A DNA stretch of 13,634 nucleotides, from positions 1 to 13,634 of the forward strand of contig DXLY01000016.1 of NCBI GenBank assembly GCA_019414465.1. Reading direction: 5' to 3'. The stretch comes from Collinsella sp. GTDB lineage: Bacteria; Actinomycetota; Coriobacteriia; Coriobacteriales; Coriobacteriaceae. Each line of letters opens with the position of its first letter. Positions within the stretch are counted from its first letter, which is position 1. Shown here one piece after another: positions 6,001 through 12,826 of this stretch. The notes below the pieces were generated by a model that saw only the letters and a list, made by a program, of their open reading frames with translations, made no database searches and was not told where the DNA came from. The translations under genes were made by a program, and so were the position numbers.

Positions 6001-7519
6001 GACGCCCGAGCTCGAGCTCGTGCAGATGGGCAGCTTCGGCTGCGGCCACGATGCGTATCTCACCGACGAGATCGCGCGCATGATGGGCGAGATGGGCTCC
6101 AAGGTTCCGATGATGATCAAGCTCGATGAGAGCGACGTCGCCGGTCCCATGGGCATTCGCGTGCGTTCGTTTATCGAGTCGGTCAACCGTCGTCGCGCGG
6201 AGGAGCGTGCCGAGGGCGCCCGGGTGCACGCGGTCCATCCGCTCGACGACCCGTATAAGGTCAAGTACACCAAGCGCGACCGGCACGACAAGATCGCGCT
6301 GGTCCCCAACACCTCCCATGCGTTCTGCAGGCTCATGACCGCGGCGATGCGCAATCAGGGCGTGCGCGCCGAGGCCCTTGATATCGGGCGCGAGGATGCC
6401 ATCCGCCTGGGCAAACGCTATGTGCACAACGACATCTGCTTCCCCGCGCAAATCGTGATCGGCGAGGCGCTCGCGGCACTCGAGAGCGGTAAGTACGACC
6501 CGCACGACGTCGCCGTGGTGACTGGCAAGTATATCGGCGACTGCCGCCTGACGCACTACATGCCCCTGCTGCGCCGCGCGCTCGACGACGCGGGATACGA
6601 CTATGTCCCGGTGCTCACCAACGACGACGTCGATGCCCACAATGCGCATCCGGGCTTCAAGCTCGGCCTTGGCCCGAGCATCCAGATCGCCTACGGTCTT
6701 CCCATGATCGATGCCCTCGAGGCCATGCTTAGGCGCATCCGTCCCTACGAGCTCGAGAAGGGCGCGGCGGACGCTGCGTTCGACCGCGCGCTCGATGAGG
6801 TTATCGAGGGCATGGAGCGCTCCGGGCTGAGAGGCCAGGCGACGGGCTTCAAACGCGCGCTTGCGATCATGGACGCCGTTCCGTACGACCGCTCGAACCC
6901 GCATCCGACCGTTCTCATCGTGGGCGAGTACCTGCTCAATTTCCATCTCGGCGCCAACCACGAGATCGAGCGCTACCTCGAGGACAACGGGCTCGAGGTC
7001 ATCGAGGCGCGCATGACCGACGTGATCCGCAAGACCTATTTCTACAAGCATGCGCAGTCGCGCGAGTTCCACGTCGACCTGTCGCTGCCCGAAAAGGCCT
7101 GGTACGTCACGGCGGACAACCTGTTCGAGCTCGCGCACGACCGTTGCGACCGCCTGGGCGCGGCGAGCCCGCTCTACGAGCCGCCGACGCGCATGCCCGA
7201 GCTCGTGCGCGCGAGCGATAAGATCCTGCACCATACGTTCGATGCGGGCGAGGGCGTGCTGATTCCGGCGGAGATCCTCGAGCACGCCAAGCGCGGCTGC
7301 CGCAACTTCGTGATCCTGCAGCCGTTCGGGTGTCTGCCCAACCATGTCGTGGGGCGCGGGCTCATCCATGCGCTCAAGGAGCAGTATCCCACGGCGCAGT
7401 TCCTGCCGCTCGACTACGATCCCGACGTGAGCTTCGCCAACGTGGAGAACCGTCTTCAGATGCTCATCATGAACGCCAAGGCGCAGGGGTGCGGTGAGGC
7501 GCATGGCGAGACCGCGTAA
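3080..7519 (+). CDS. Fused acyl-CoA dehydratase activase / DUF2229 protein
   Basis: A 1479-aa cytoplasmic protein of the BadF/BadG/BcrA/BcrD (HgdC-type) ATPase superfamily, whose members use ATP to drive low-potential electron transfer to 2-hydroxyacyl-CoA dehydratases or related iron-sulphur enzymes. Core 1 (about 3-265) has phosphate loop GLDVGSTTTK (6-15), ELGGQDAK (100-107) and cluster cysteines C130 (NGSCAGGTG) and C171. Core 2 (about 335-597) repeats these: GIDSGSTTTK (339-348), DIGGQDMK (439-446), C464, C468 and C503. A four-cysteine motif (C627, C630, C634, C653) follows, then a linker, a DUF2229-type region (about 718-930, with TVCFPAKLVHGH at 771-782) and a C-terminal region with conserved-looking C988, C1120, C1155 and C1418. 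The full domain order matches a known family of giant activase-related proteins of unknown partner. The ATG at 3080 has GGAG four bases upstream. The stop overlaps tetR. No separate dehydratase gene is present in the window, so the electron acceptor is unknown. Confidence 0.9.
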   Translation: MALLVGLDVGSTTTKVYAMHEDMTEAWWGYRRHGACQTASVRAMLGELAERFPHESLRVAVTGSGARDIATALGASYVQEVVANALAISRFYPQTRCAIELGGQDAKMIFFRTNDKGDIEVADMRMNGSCAGGTGAFIDEMAKLMGVGTESGEFEQLASRGTTVHEVSGRCGVYAKTDIQPLLNEGIPTTDLALSALHAVARQTIGGLAQGIDIEPPVIFEGGTLAYNPTLVRVFREQLNLSDDQVIVPRDPQIMVARGAALSLTDMFASSQPIDLPDAFVRLDKLETVAPASGEGRLAQPFFATPAEQADFTARHGKETPAKGPDAYAPGETVRVALGIDSGSTTTKFALVDEAGELVDSFYASNNGRPLDVAQQGLVSLKNRWETAGVTLAIDAVGTTGYGEELFARAFHADYHTVETVAHARAACAFVPDATFVLDIGGQDMKAIWLNHGVLTDIVVNEACSAGCGSFLEGFAKNLGIAVEDIATEAFSSKAPAVLGSRCTVFMNSSVVSEQRRGKGPGDIMAGLCRSIIENVFTKVIRVSNLNRLGDKVVVQGGTFRNDAVLRAFEQYLGKPVTRAPHPGLMGAIGIALLAREECRKGDAGTSFIGLDAVERFEHREFGGVTCRRCNNRCQRAVVAFGDGSLYVTGNRCPRGGAISWDELVREVPAAEELRPQGACEAQAPGTGRDRTAAAPNLFVDREKLLFESYPTVPVCGGRDVTIGIPRVLEFWDTMPFWSTFFSTLGFKVRVSGRSTKAMYERGLAHVTSDTVCFPAKLVHGHIRNLVDAGVDRIFMPIITTVPTENTASTSEWMCAVVKGYPYVMRNSDNPEERFGVPFDTPLFHWYDEGDRNRQLKAWCKETFDIDADLVAKATEQADRAQETFENQLQLRGRQVLENVREDGGYAVVIASRPYHNDPLVNHGLPKLFSERGIPVLTPDAVPGVCNVDLSNSRIDIVNNYHARMLSCAVIVASTPELELVQMGSFGCGHDAYLTDEIARMMGEMGSKVPMMIKLDESDVAGPMGIRVRSFIESVNRRRAEERAEGARVHAVHPLDDPYKVKYTKRDRHDKIALVPNTSHAFCRLMTAAMRNQGVRAEALDIGREDAIRLGKRYVHNDICFPAQIVIGEALAALESGKYDPHDVAVVTGKYIGDCRLTHYMPLLRRALDDAGYDYVPVLTNDDVDAHNAHPGFKLGLGPSIQIAYGLPMIDALEAMLRRIRPYELEKGAADAAFDRALDEVIEGMERSGLRGQATGFKRALAIMDAVPYDRSNPHPTVLIVGEYLLNFHLGANHEIERYLEDNGLEVIEARMTDVIRKTYFYKHAQSREFHVDLSLPEKAWYVTADNLFELAHDRCDRLGAASPLYEPPTRMPELVRASDKILHHTFDAGEGVLIPAEILEHAKRGCRNFVILQPFGCLPNHVVGRGLIHALKEQYPTAQFLPLDYDPDVSFANVENRLQMLIMNAKAQGCGEAHGETA

Positions 7520-8192
7520 GGACGCCGATGCGCCCGATGCACGCACCCGTATCATCGAGGCGTTTTGGGAGCTCATCGAGAACAACAGCATCTTCGAGCT
7601 GTCGGTTGGCGAGGTGACCCGCGCCGCCCAGTGCAATCGCGGAACGTTTTACTACTATTTTCACGATTTCGATGAACTCGTCGCCATCGCCATAGCCCAG
7701 CTGCTGCAGGATAACGAGCTCATCACCGATGCCCTCTGGCATTTTTCGAGCGAGGGCGACCTTTCGGCGTTCGACCGGCGCGACGTCCGCTGCCTGCTGC
7801 GGCGCATCGTCATCACCATGAGGGCGGGTGCCGCCGAGCAGGTCGTGCAGGGCATCCATACGATCATCATCGACCGCGTGAGAGAGATCGTCCACCCCGA
7901 CGGAGAAGAGCTCAAGACAGATTCGAGCTTTGCGGTGGGCTTTCTGGTCTCGGGCATCATGGGCTTTGTGATGGCGGTCGGCTTTGCCCGGGAGGGCGGC
8001 GAGGAGATAGACCTCGAGCAGCCGGGGGACAGCGCGTGCGCGTACCTGAGGGCGGTCGCCATGCAGACGGTGGAAACGGTCGCGCAAGTCGAGGGCGTCG
8101 ATACATCCGAGCTGCTCGAACGCGTCTCCAAGGAGGCCGATGCCTATCGCGCATCGCGTGCGACGAGTCCCGACGTGGTGAAAGACGCCTAG
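7503..8192 (+). CDS. TetR/AcrR family transcriptional regulator
   Basis: A 229-aa one-component repressor. The N-terminal TetR helix-turn-helix domain spans about residues 12-62: TRIIEAFWELIENNSIFELS leads into VGEVTRAAQCNRGTFYYYFH, with the recognition helix and the family's FYYYF signature, followed by FDELVAIA. The remaining helices form a ligand pocket too divergent to assign an inducer. The gene overlaps the activase by 17 bases and is translationally coupled. ATG 7503 (MARPRK) is preferred, with GAGG at 7496-7499 very close; GTG 7494 with AGGGG at 7485-7489 is the alternative and would add three residues. It is expected to bind the palindrome at 3010-3030 and repress its own operon, possibly sensing an acyl-CoA or related metabolite. 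The last two points are inference. Confidence 0.9.
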   Translation: MARPRKDADAPDARTRIIEAFWELIENNSIFELSVGEVTRAAQCNRGTFYYYFHDFDELVAIAIAQLLQDNELITDALWHFSSEGDLSAFDRRDVRCLLRRIVITMRAGAAEQVVQGIHTIIIDRVREIVHPDGEELKTDSSFAVGFLVSGIMGFVMAVGFAREGGEEIDLEQPGDSACAYLRAVAMQTVETVAQVEGVDTSELLERVSKEADAYRASRATSPDVVKDA

Positions 8193-8238
8193 GGTTTCTC
8201 TTGCGGGGCGCCTGTCGCGCATCGCGCGGTGAGTCCCG
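8147..8238 (+). repeat. Short direct duplication across the tetR 3' end
   Basis: TCGCGCATCGCG and GAGTCCCG occur at 8147-8158 and 8165-8172 inside the tetR C-terminus, and again at 8215-8226 and 8231-8238 beyond the stop codon, about 67 bases apart. The spacers differ (six versus four bases). It looks like an old local duplication. Confidence 0.45.
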
Positions 8239-8245
8239 CGATGCG
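8218..8245 (+). terminator. Hairpin after tetR, weak terminator candidate
   Basis: CGCATCGCG (8218-8226) and CGCGATGCG (8237-8245) form a perfect 9-bp stem with a 10-base loop, 25 bases past the tetR stop. There is no T-run, so it is at best a weak or factor-dependent terminator or an mRNA 3' end structure. Confidence 0.35.
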
Positions 8246-8273
8246 GTCATAACCTGCATTCATGTGAGCCGGG

Positions 8274-8302
8274 TTTATAGATATTCCTCCAGCTGTTAAC
8301 AT
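8274..8302 (+). promoter_or_regulatory. Weak candidate clpC promoter
   Basis: TTTATA (8274-8279) and TAACAT (8297-8302) are spaced 17 bases apart, each matching 4 of 6 consensus positions. No CtsR heptad repeat, CIRCE element or HAIR palindrome was recognised in 8193-8384, so no heat-shock repressor can be assigned. Confidence 0.25.
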
Positions 8303-8325
8303 AGACAACCTGTGGGTAAAGAGAC

Positions 8326-8353
8326 AAAAGCGCCGCCGACGGGCGGGCGTTTT
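8326..8353 (+). other. Bulged hairpin in the clpC leader
   Basis: AAAA (8326-8329), CGCC (8331-8334) and GCC (8335-8337) pair with GGC (8342-8344), GGCG (8346-8349) and TTTT (8350-8353), leaving G8330 and G8345 bulged. It ends 31 bases before the clpC ATG and is followed by GATTT. It could end the activase-tetR transcript or attenuate clpC. Confidence 0.4.
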
Positions 8354-8384
8354 GATTTCGATGAACTCATGTAAGGAAACGAGC

Positions 8385-11027
8385 ATGTTAGATAGATTTA
8401 CCGATCGAGCGCGCAAGGTCATGTCGATGGCCAAACAGGAGGCGCTCGATCTGCACTCAAATAAGGTGGGCACCGAGCACCTGCTGCTCGCACTCGCCAA
8501 GGAGGACGAGGGCATCGCTGCCGAGGCGCTGCGCTCGCTCGACATCTCCTACGATGACATCATGGATACTCTCAAAGAGGTCCAGACCACGGTTCCCGAG
8601 CCCAGTGAGGAGACCGAGGCGGCCAAGCTCGCCTTTACGCCGCTCGTCATTAGTGTGATGGAGCGTTCATTCCGCGTGGCGCGTGAGAACAACCAGACCT
8701 ACGTGTCGACCGAGCACTTGCTGATCGGAATCGTCGAAGAGGGCAACGGCATGGCCATGGACATCCTCATGCGCCTGGGTGTGTCGTCCGCCTCCATCAA
8801 AAAGGCTATCGAGAAACTCACCGCCAAGGACCAGGACAAGAAGCGTCCGCTCGCCGGCGCCGGTGCCGGTCGTCCCGGTGCGGGCCTGCCGTTCTTTAGC
8901 GGCTCGGATGCCTCTCAGCAAAAGGGGAGTGGCACCGATACGCTTAAGCAGTTCGCGACCAACCTCACGCAGAAGGCGCGCGACGGCGAGCTCGACCCTG
9001 TAATTGGTCGCGAAAAGGAAGTCCAGCGTATGATGGAGATCCTTTCGCGTCGCACCAAGAACAATCCGCTTATCTTGGGCGACCCCGGCGTGGGCAAGAC
9101 GGCCATCGTCGAGGGTCTGGCTCAGCAGATTGCAGCTGGCAACGTGCCCGAGAACCTTATGAACCAGAACATCTGGACGCTCGACCTGCCGGGCCTCGTT
9201 GCGGGCGCCAAGTATCGCGGTGAGTTTGAGGAGCGCCTCAAGAACGTGATCCAGGAGGCCACCGAAGCTGACGACGTCATCCTGTTTATTGACGAGATGC
9301 ACACCATCATCGGTGCCGGCTCTGCCGAGGGCTCCATCGACGCGAGCTCCATGCTCAAGCCCGTGCTCGCGCGCGGTGCCTTCCAGATTATTGGCGCCAC
9401 CACGGCCGAGGAATTCCGCAAGTACCTCACCAAGGACCCGGCCTTCGAGCGTCGCTTCCAGACCATCGATGTCGAGGAGCCGAGCGTCGAGGACACGGTC
9501 AAGATCCTGACCGCGCTCAAGCCGCGCTACGAGGAGCACCACCATGTGCGCTATACGCAGGGTGCTATCGAGGCCGCCGCGAACCTCTCCGACCGCTACA
9601 TCCAGGATCGCTTCCTGCCCGATAAGGCCATCGACCTCATTGACGAGGCCGGCGCCCGCGCCTGCATCGCCGCCAACCGCGCGCCCGAGCCGGTGCGCGA
9701 GGCCGAGCATCGCGTGGAGGAGCTTAAGGCCGCCGCGCAGGAGGCCACCGAGAGCGACGACATGAACAAGGCCGCCGAGATCACCGAGCAGCAAAAGGCT
9801 GCCGAGATTGAGCTCGCCGAGGCCAAGGCTGCCTGGACGGCCGAGCTCGACGCCAGCCCGCTCACCATCGATGTCTCCCAGATTGCCGACATCGTGTCCG
9901 TGACCTCGGGCGTGCCGGTGTCCTCGCTCACCGAGAGCGAGAGCCGCCGCCTGCTGCAGGCCGAAAGCGTGCTCAAGACGCGCATCATCGGTCAGGACGA
10001 GGCCGTCGAGGCCGTTGCCAAGGCCGTGCGCCGCAGCCGCTCGCCGCTCAAGGACCCGCGTCGCCCCGGCGGCAGCTTTATCTTCCTGGGCCCCACCGGC
10101 ACGGGCAAAACCGAGCTCGCCAAGACGCTCGCCGAGTATCTCTTTGGCAGCAAGGACGCGCTCATCAGCTTCGATATGTCGGAGTTTGGCAGTGAGTTCG
10201 AGGTCTCCAAGCTCATCGGTAGCCCCCCGGGCTATGTGGGCCACGACGAGGGCGGCCAGCTCACCAAGGCTGTTCGCCGTCACCCGTACTCGGTCGTGCT
10301 GTTCGACGAGATCGAGAAGGCGCACCCCGACATCTTCAATATCCTGCTGCAGGTGTTGGAGGAGGGCCGTCTGACCGATAGCCAGGGCAAGACGGTCGAC
10401 TTCCGCAATACGGTGATCATCATGACGTCAAACGTGGGCGCCCGCGAGATCGCGCAGGATGCGAGCGTGGGCTTTGGCACCACCGGTGAGCAGGGTCTCA
10501 CGTCGAGCGAGATCAAGGGTCGTGCGATGGGCGAGCTCAAGCGCCTGTTCCGCCCCGAGCTGCTCAACCGTATCGACGACATCGTGGTGTTCCAGAAGCT
10601 CTCGGGCGAGAACCTGACCAAGATTGCGCACCTGCTGGTGGACGATCTGCGCCAGCGCCTGATCGCAAACGGCATGAACATCAAGCTTACCGATGCGGCC
10701 TACGACAAGATTGTGGCGGAGGGTACCGACCTCACCAACGGCGCGCGTCCGCTGCGTCGTGCCATCCAAAAGCTCATCGAGGATCCGCTGTCCGAGGAAC
10801 TGCTGGCTGGCGAGTGGGGCGAGGGCGATACCGTCCTGTGCGACGTGGCCGATGGCAAGTTTGTCTTTAGCCGCGGCACGGGCGAGATCCCGGCACCGCG
10901 TCCGGCGGGCACGCTTGGTGGCGATACCGCCCCGGCGGTACCGCACACCGGCAACGCCGCGCCCGTGAGCGGCGGCGTGACCTCGGGCCCCGGCGGCATG
11001 ATGCAAGCCGGTTCCGGCGCGCTGTAG
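8385..11027 (+). CDS. clpC: ClpC-type AAA+ ATPase, chaperone subunit of Clp protease
   Basis: An 880-aa Hsp100 unfoldase that feeds substrates to ClpP in the cytoplasm. Two Clp N repeats span about 4-145, then a Gly-rich linker. AAA+ domain D1 has Walker A GDPGVGKT (232-239), Walker B VILFIDE (298-304) and pore loop KYRGEFE. A coiled-coil middle domain follows (about 435-490). D2 has Walker A GPTGTGKT (569-576), Walker B VVLFDE (637-642), pore loop GYVG (616-619) and sensor-2 GARPLRR (786-792). The ClpP-docking tripeptide VGF lies at 695-697, which with the middle domain supports ClpC over ClpB. The C-terminal 50 residues form a Gly/Pro/Ala-rich tail. ATG 8385 is preferred over an in-frame ATG or ATT farther upstream because AAGGA sits at 8373-8377 and the product begins MLDRFTDRAR, as in the family. 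No ctsR, mcsA or mcsB is adjacent. Confidence 0.97.
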   Translation: MLDRFTDRARKVMSMAKQEALDLHSNKVGTEHLLLALAKEDEGIAAEALRSLDISYDDIMDTLKEVQTTVPEPSEETEAAKLAFTPLVISVMERSFRVARENNQTYVSTEHLLIGIVEEGNGMAMDILMRLGVSSASIKKAIEKLTAKDQDKKRPLAGAGAGRPGAGLPFFSGSDASQQKGSGTDTLKQFATNLTQKARDGELDPVIGREKEVQRMMEILSRRTKNNPLILGDPGVGKTAIVEGLAQQIAAGNVPENLMNQNIWTLDLPGLVAGAKYRGEFEERLKNVIQEATEADDVILFIDEMHTIIGAGSAEGSIDASSMLKPVLARGAFQIIGATTAEEFRKYLTKDPAFERRFQTIDVEEPSVEDTVKILTALKPRYEEHHHVRYTQGAIEAAANLSDRYIQDRFLPDKAIDLIDEAGARACIAANRAPEPVREAEHRVEELKAAAQEATESDDMNKAAEITEQQKAAEIELAEAKAAWTAELDASPLTIDVSQIADIVSVTSGVPVSSLTESESRRLLQAESVLKTRIIGQDEAVEAVAKAVRRSRSPLKDPRRPGGSFIFLGPTGTGKTELAKTLAEYLFGSKDALISFDMSEFGSEFEVSKLIGSPPGYVGHDEGGQLTKAVRRHPYSVVLFDEIEKAHPDIFNILLQVLEEGRLTDSQGKTVDFRNTVIIMTSNVGAREIAQDASVGFGTTGEQGLTSSEIKGRAMGELKRLFRPELLNRIDDIVVFQKLSGENLTKIAHLLVDDLRQRLIANGMNIKLTDAAYDKIVAEGTDLTNGARPLRRAIQKLIEDPLSEELLAGEWGEGDTVLCDVADGKFVFSRGTGEIPAPRPAGTLGGDTAPAVPHTGNAAPVSGGVTSGPGGMMQAGSGAL

Positions 11028-11052
11028 GGCGTGGCGACAATTTGATACGCGC

Positions 11053-11090
11053 AATCGAGGCGCTCCGGAAAGGGCGCCTCGATTTGTAGA
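11053..11090 (+). terminator. clpC terminator
   Basis: AATCGAGGCGC (11053-11063) and GCGCCTCGATT (11074-11084) form a perfect 11-bp stem with a 10-base loop, 25 bases past the clpC stop. The following T content is modest (the arm's TT plus TGT). Confidence 0.75.
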
Positions 11091-11104
11091 GCTGCGGAAG
11101 TTGT

Positions 11105-11124
11105 GACCGTTACGCTATACGGTC
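11105..11124. repeat. Small inverted repeat upstream of pepD
   Basis: GACCGT (11105-11110) and ACGGTC (11119-11124) flank eight bases. It lies between the clpC terminator and the pepD promoter candidate and could be an operator or chance. Confidence 0.3.
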
Positions 11125-11168
11125 CACCGTTAGCCGATGATGCGAGGGCGCTCGGCGTTTTCGACTGG

Positions 11169-11197
11169 TTTATGCACGCAAAGTCTGGGAATATACA
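11169..11197 (+). promoter_or_regulatory. Candidate pepD promoter
   Basis: A -10-like TATACA (11192-11197) has a poor -35-like TTTATG (11169-11174) 17 bases upstream. The start point would be about 11204, giving a leader of roughly 40 bases. Confidence 0.35.
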
Positions 11198-11241
11198 AGT
11201 CGCATGTCTTACTGTCTAACCAGTTGCGCCAAGGAGGCACC

Positions 11242-12699
11242 ATGGACTACAAGATTACCGGCTACGAGCCCGCCCAGCTGTTCCATTTCTTTGAGGAGGT
11301 CAGCGCGATCCCCCGTGGGTCTGGCAACGAGAAGGGCATCAGCGATTTCCTGGTTGCGTTTGCCAAGGAGCGCGGTCTCGATGTGTACCAGGACGAGGTC
11401 TACAACGTCATCATTCGCAAGCCCGCATCTGCCGGTGCCGAGAATGCCCCGACCGTGATGCTGCAGGGCCACATCGATATGGTGTGCGACAAGTTGGGCT
11501 CCGTTGAGCACGACTTTACGACCGATGGTATCGATCTGGTCGTCAAGGACGGCGTCCTCACCGCTAACGGCACCACTCTGGGCGCCGACAACGGTATTGC
11601 CGTCGCGCTTATGCTTACCGTGCTCAACGACGATTCGATTACCCATCCGGCCCTCGAGTGCGTGTTCACCACCGACGAGGAGACTGGCCTGGTCGGCGCC
11701 GAGACGCTCGACAAGTCCCAGATTAGCGCCCGCACCATGATCAACCTTGACTCCGAGGAAGAGGGCGTTGCCACCGTCAGCTGTGCCGGCGGCGTCGTCG
11801 TTACCTACACCTGCCCGATCGCGCGCGAGCACAAGACCGGTAGCACCCTCACGCTCGACATCTCCGGCCTGCTGGGCGGCCACTCCGGCAGCGATATCAA
11901 CCTGGAGCGCGGCAACGGCAACCTCATCATGGCCCGCATCATCGACCGCCTGATGGTTGCCGGCGAGCCCGCCATCGTTAGCTTTAACGGCGGCACCAAG
12001 GACAACGCCATCAACCGTGAGTGCAAGGCTGTTCTGGTCTACGCCGACCACGCTGCCGCCGAGGCCGCGGCCCAGATCGCAAAGGGCATCATCGCCGACG
12101 TCACTGCCGAGCTCGAGGTCTTCGACCCCGGCTTTACTTGCACCGTCGAGATTGCCGACGACGCCGAGGTTGAGGCCATGGACCAGAAGTCCGCGCTTGC
12201 CCTCATCCGCGCCCTGCGCCTTGCCCCTAACGGCGTGATTCGCCGCAACGTCGCCACCGACGGCTCCGTCGAGGTTTCCTCCAACATCGGCGTGGTCGCC
12301 ACCTCCGATGACGAGGTCAAGATTATGCTGTCCCCGCGCTCTTCGATCACCTCGCTGCAGAACGAGTTCAAGGACCGTCTGCAGACGCTGGCCGATGTCC
12401 TGGGCTTCGACGCCAAGTTTGAGTTTGAGTATCCCGGCTGGAGCTATGCCGAGCATTCGCCGGTCCGCGAAGTCTTTGTCGAGAGCTATCGAGAGCTCTT
12501 TGGCTCCGAGCTGCGCATCGAGTCCATTCACGCCGGCCTTGAGTGCGGCCTGTTTGCCGAGGCTCTGCACGGCCTGGACGCCATCGCCGTGGGCCCGACG
12601 CTCTCCGATGTCCATACCCCGGACGAGAGCATGGAGCTCGCTTCTGCCGAGCGCTTCTACGAGCTGCTCATCGACGTCCTCAAGCGCCTCGCTGCGTAA
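11242..12699 (+). CDS. pepD: Aminoacyl-histidine dipeptidase PepD (M20 metallopeptidase)
   Basis: A 485-aa cytoplasmic zinc dipeptidase that hydrolyses Xaa-His dipeptides, including carnosine-like ones, and many other dipeptides. The length equals E. coli PepD. Metal and catalytic residues are all present: H77 and D79 (GHIDMV), bridging D116 (GADNG), general base E146 with E147 (TTDEETG), D170 (NLDSEEEG) and H458 (DVHTPDE). Each lies three residues before its E. coli counterpart as I recall it (H80, D82, D119, E149, E150, D173, H461). GGHSGSDI (212-219) and HAGLECG (430-436) belong to the dimerisation lid and active site. ATG 11242 is set by the full Shine-Dalgarno AAGGAGG at 11231-11237; an in-frame extension to 11137 lacks such a site. 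It is monocistronic, with terminators on both sides. Confidence 0.95.
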   Translation: MDYKITGYEPAQLFHFFEEVSAIPRGSGNEKGISDFLVAFAKERGLDVYQDEVYNVIIRKPASAGAENAPTVMLQGHIDMVCDKLGSVEHDFTTDGIDLVVKDGVLTANGTTLGADNGIAVALMLTVLNDDSITHPALECVFTTDEETGLVGAETLDKSQISARTMINLDSEEEGVATVSCAGGVVVTYTCPIAREHKTGSTLTLDISGLLGGHSGSDINLERGNGNLIMARIIDRLMVAGEPAIVSFNGGTKDNAINRECKAVLVYADHAAAEAAAQIAKGIIADVTAELEVFDPGFTCTVEIADDAEVEAMDQKSALALIRALRLAPNGVIRRNVATDGSVEVSSNIGVVATSDDEVKIMLSPRSSITSLQNEFKDRLQTLADVLGFDAKFEFEYPGWSYAEHSPVREVFVESYRELFGSELRIESIHAGLECGLFAEALHGLDAIAVGPTLSDVHTPDESMELASAERFYELLIDVLKRLAA

Positions 12700-12705
12700 A
12701 GGTTG

Positions 12706-12736
12706 CGCTAGCAGCAGTCCGAGTCACGTGCTAGCG
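12706..12736. repeat. Inverted repeat just after pepD
   Basis: CGCTAGCA (12706-12713) and TGCTAGCG (12729-12736) pair perfectly around a 15-base loop, seven bases past the pepD stop and before the main terminator. No T-run follows. It may help protect the mRNA 3' end. Confidence 0.4.
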
Positions 12737-12754
12737 GATTGCAAATGACATTAT

Positions 12755-12799
12755 GAGAGGGGGCACCCGGTCTTTTGCGACGGGTGCCCCCTCTCTTTT
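12755..12799 (+). terminator. Strong terminator between convergent pepD and hipA
   Basis: GAGAGGGGGCACCCG (12755-12769) and CGGGTGCCCCCTCTC (12781-12795) form a perfect 15-bp stem with an 11-base loop, then TTTTGTTTG. The T-run serves pepD on the plus strand. On the minus strand the hairpin is followed by only weakly T-rich sequence, so it may stop hipA transcripts less efficiently. Confidence 0.9.
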
Positions 12800-12826
12800 G
12801 TTTGATAATTGCGAAATTACGGCCAC

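Noticed and set aside
5057..7636. Very long minus-strand open frame opposite the activase gene (859 codons)
   Set aside because: GC-rich third positions of the real gene commonly leave the opposite strand open. Its translation is Arg/His/Ala/Val-rich without family motifs, while the plus-strand product has complete domains.
8193..8384. CtsR, CIRCE or HspR operator upstream of clpC
   Set aside because: No matching heptad or inverted repeat could be found by eye.
8667..10325. Long minus-strand open frame opposite clpC
   Set aside because: Shadow of clpC; composition biased to Leu/Gly/Arg/Ala with no recognisable domain.
11209..12615. Long minus-strand open frame opposite pepD
   Set aside because: Shadow of pepD, whose frame has every metal ligand and a perfect Shine-Dalgarno.
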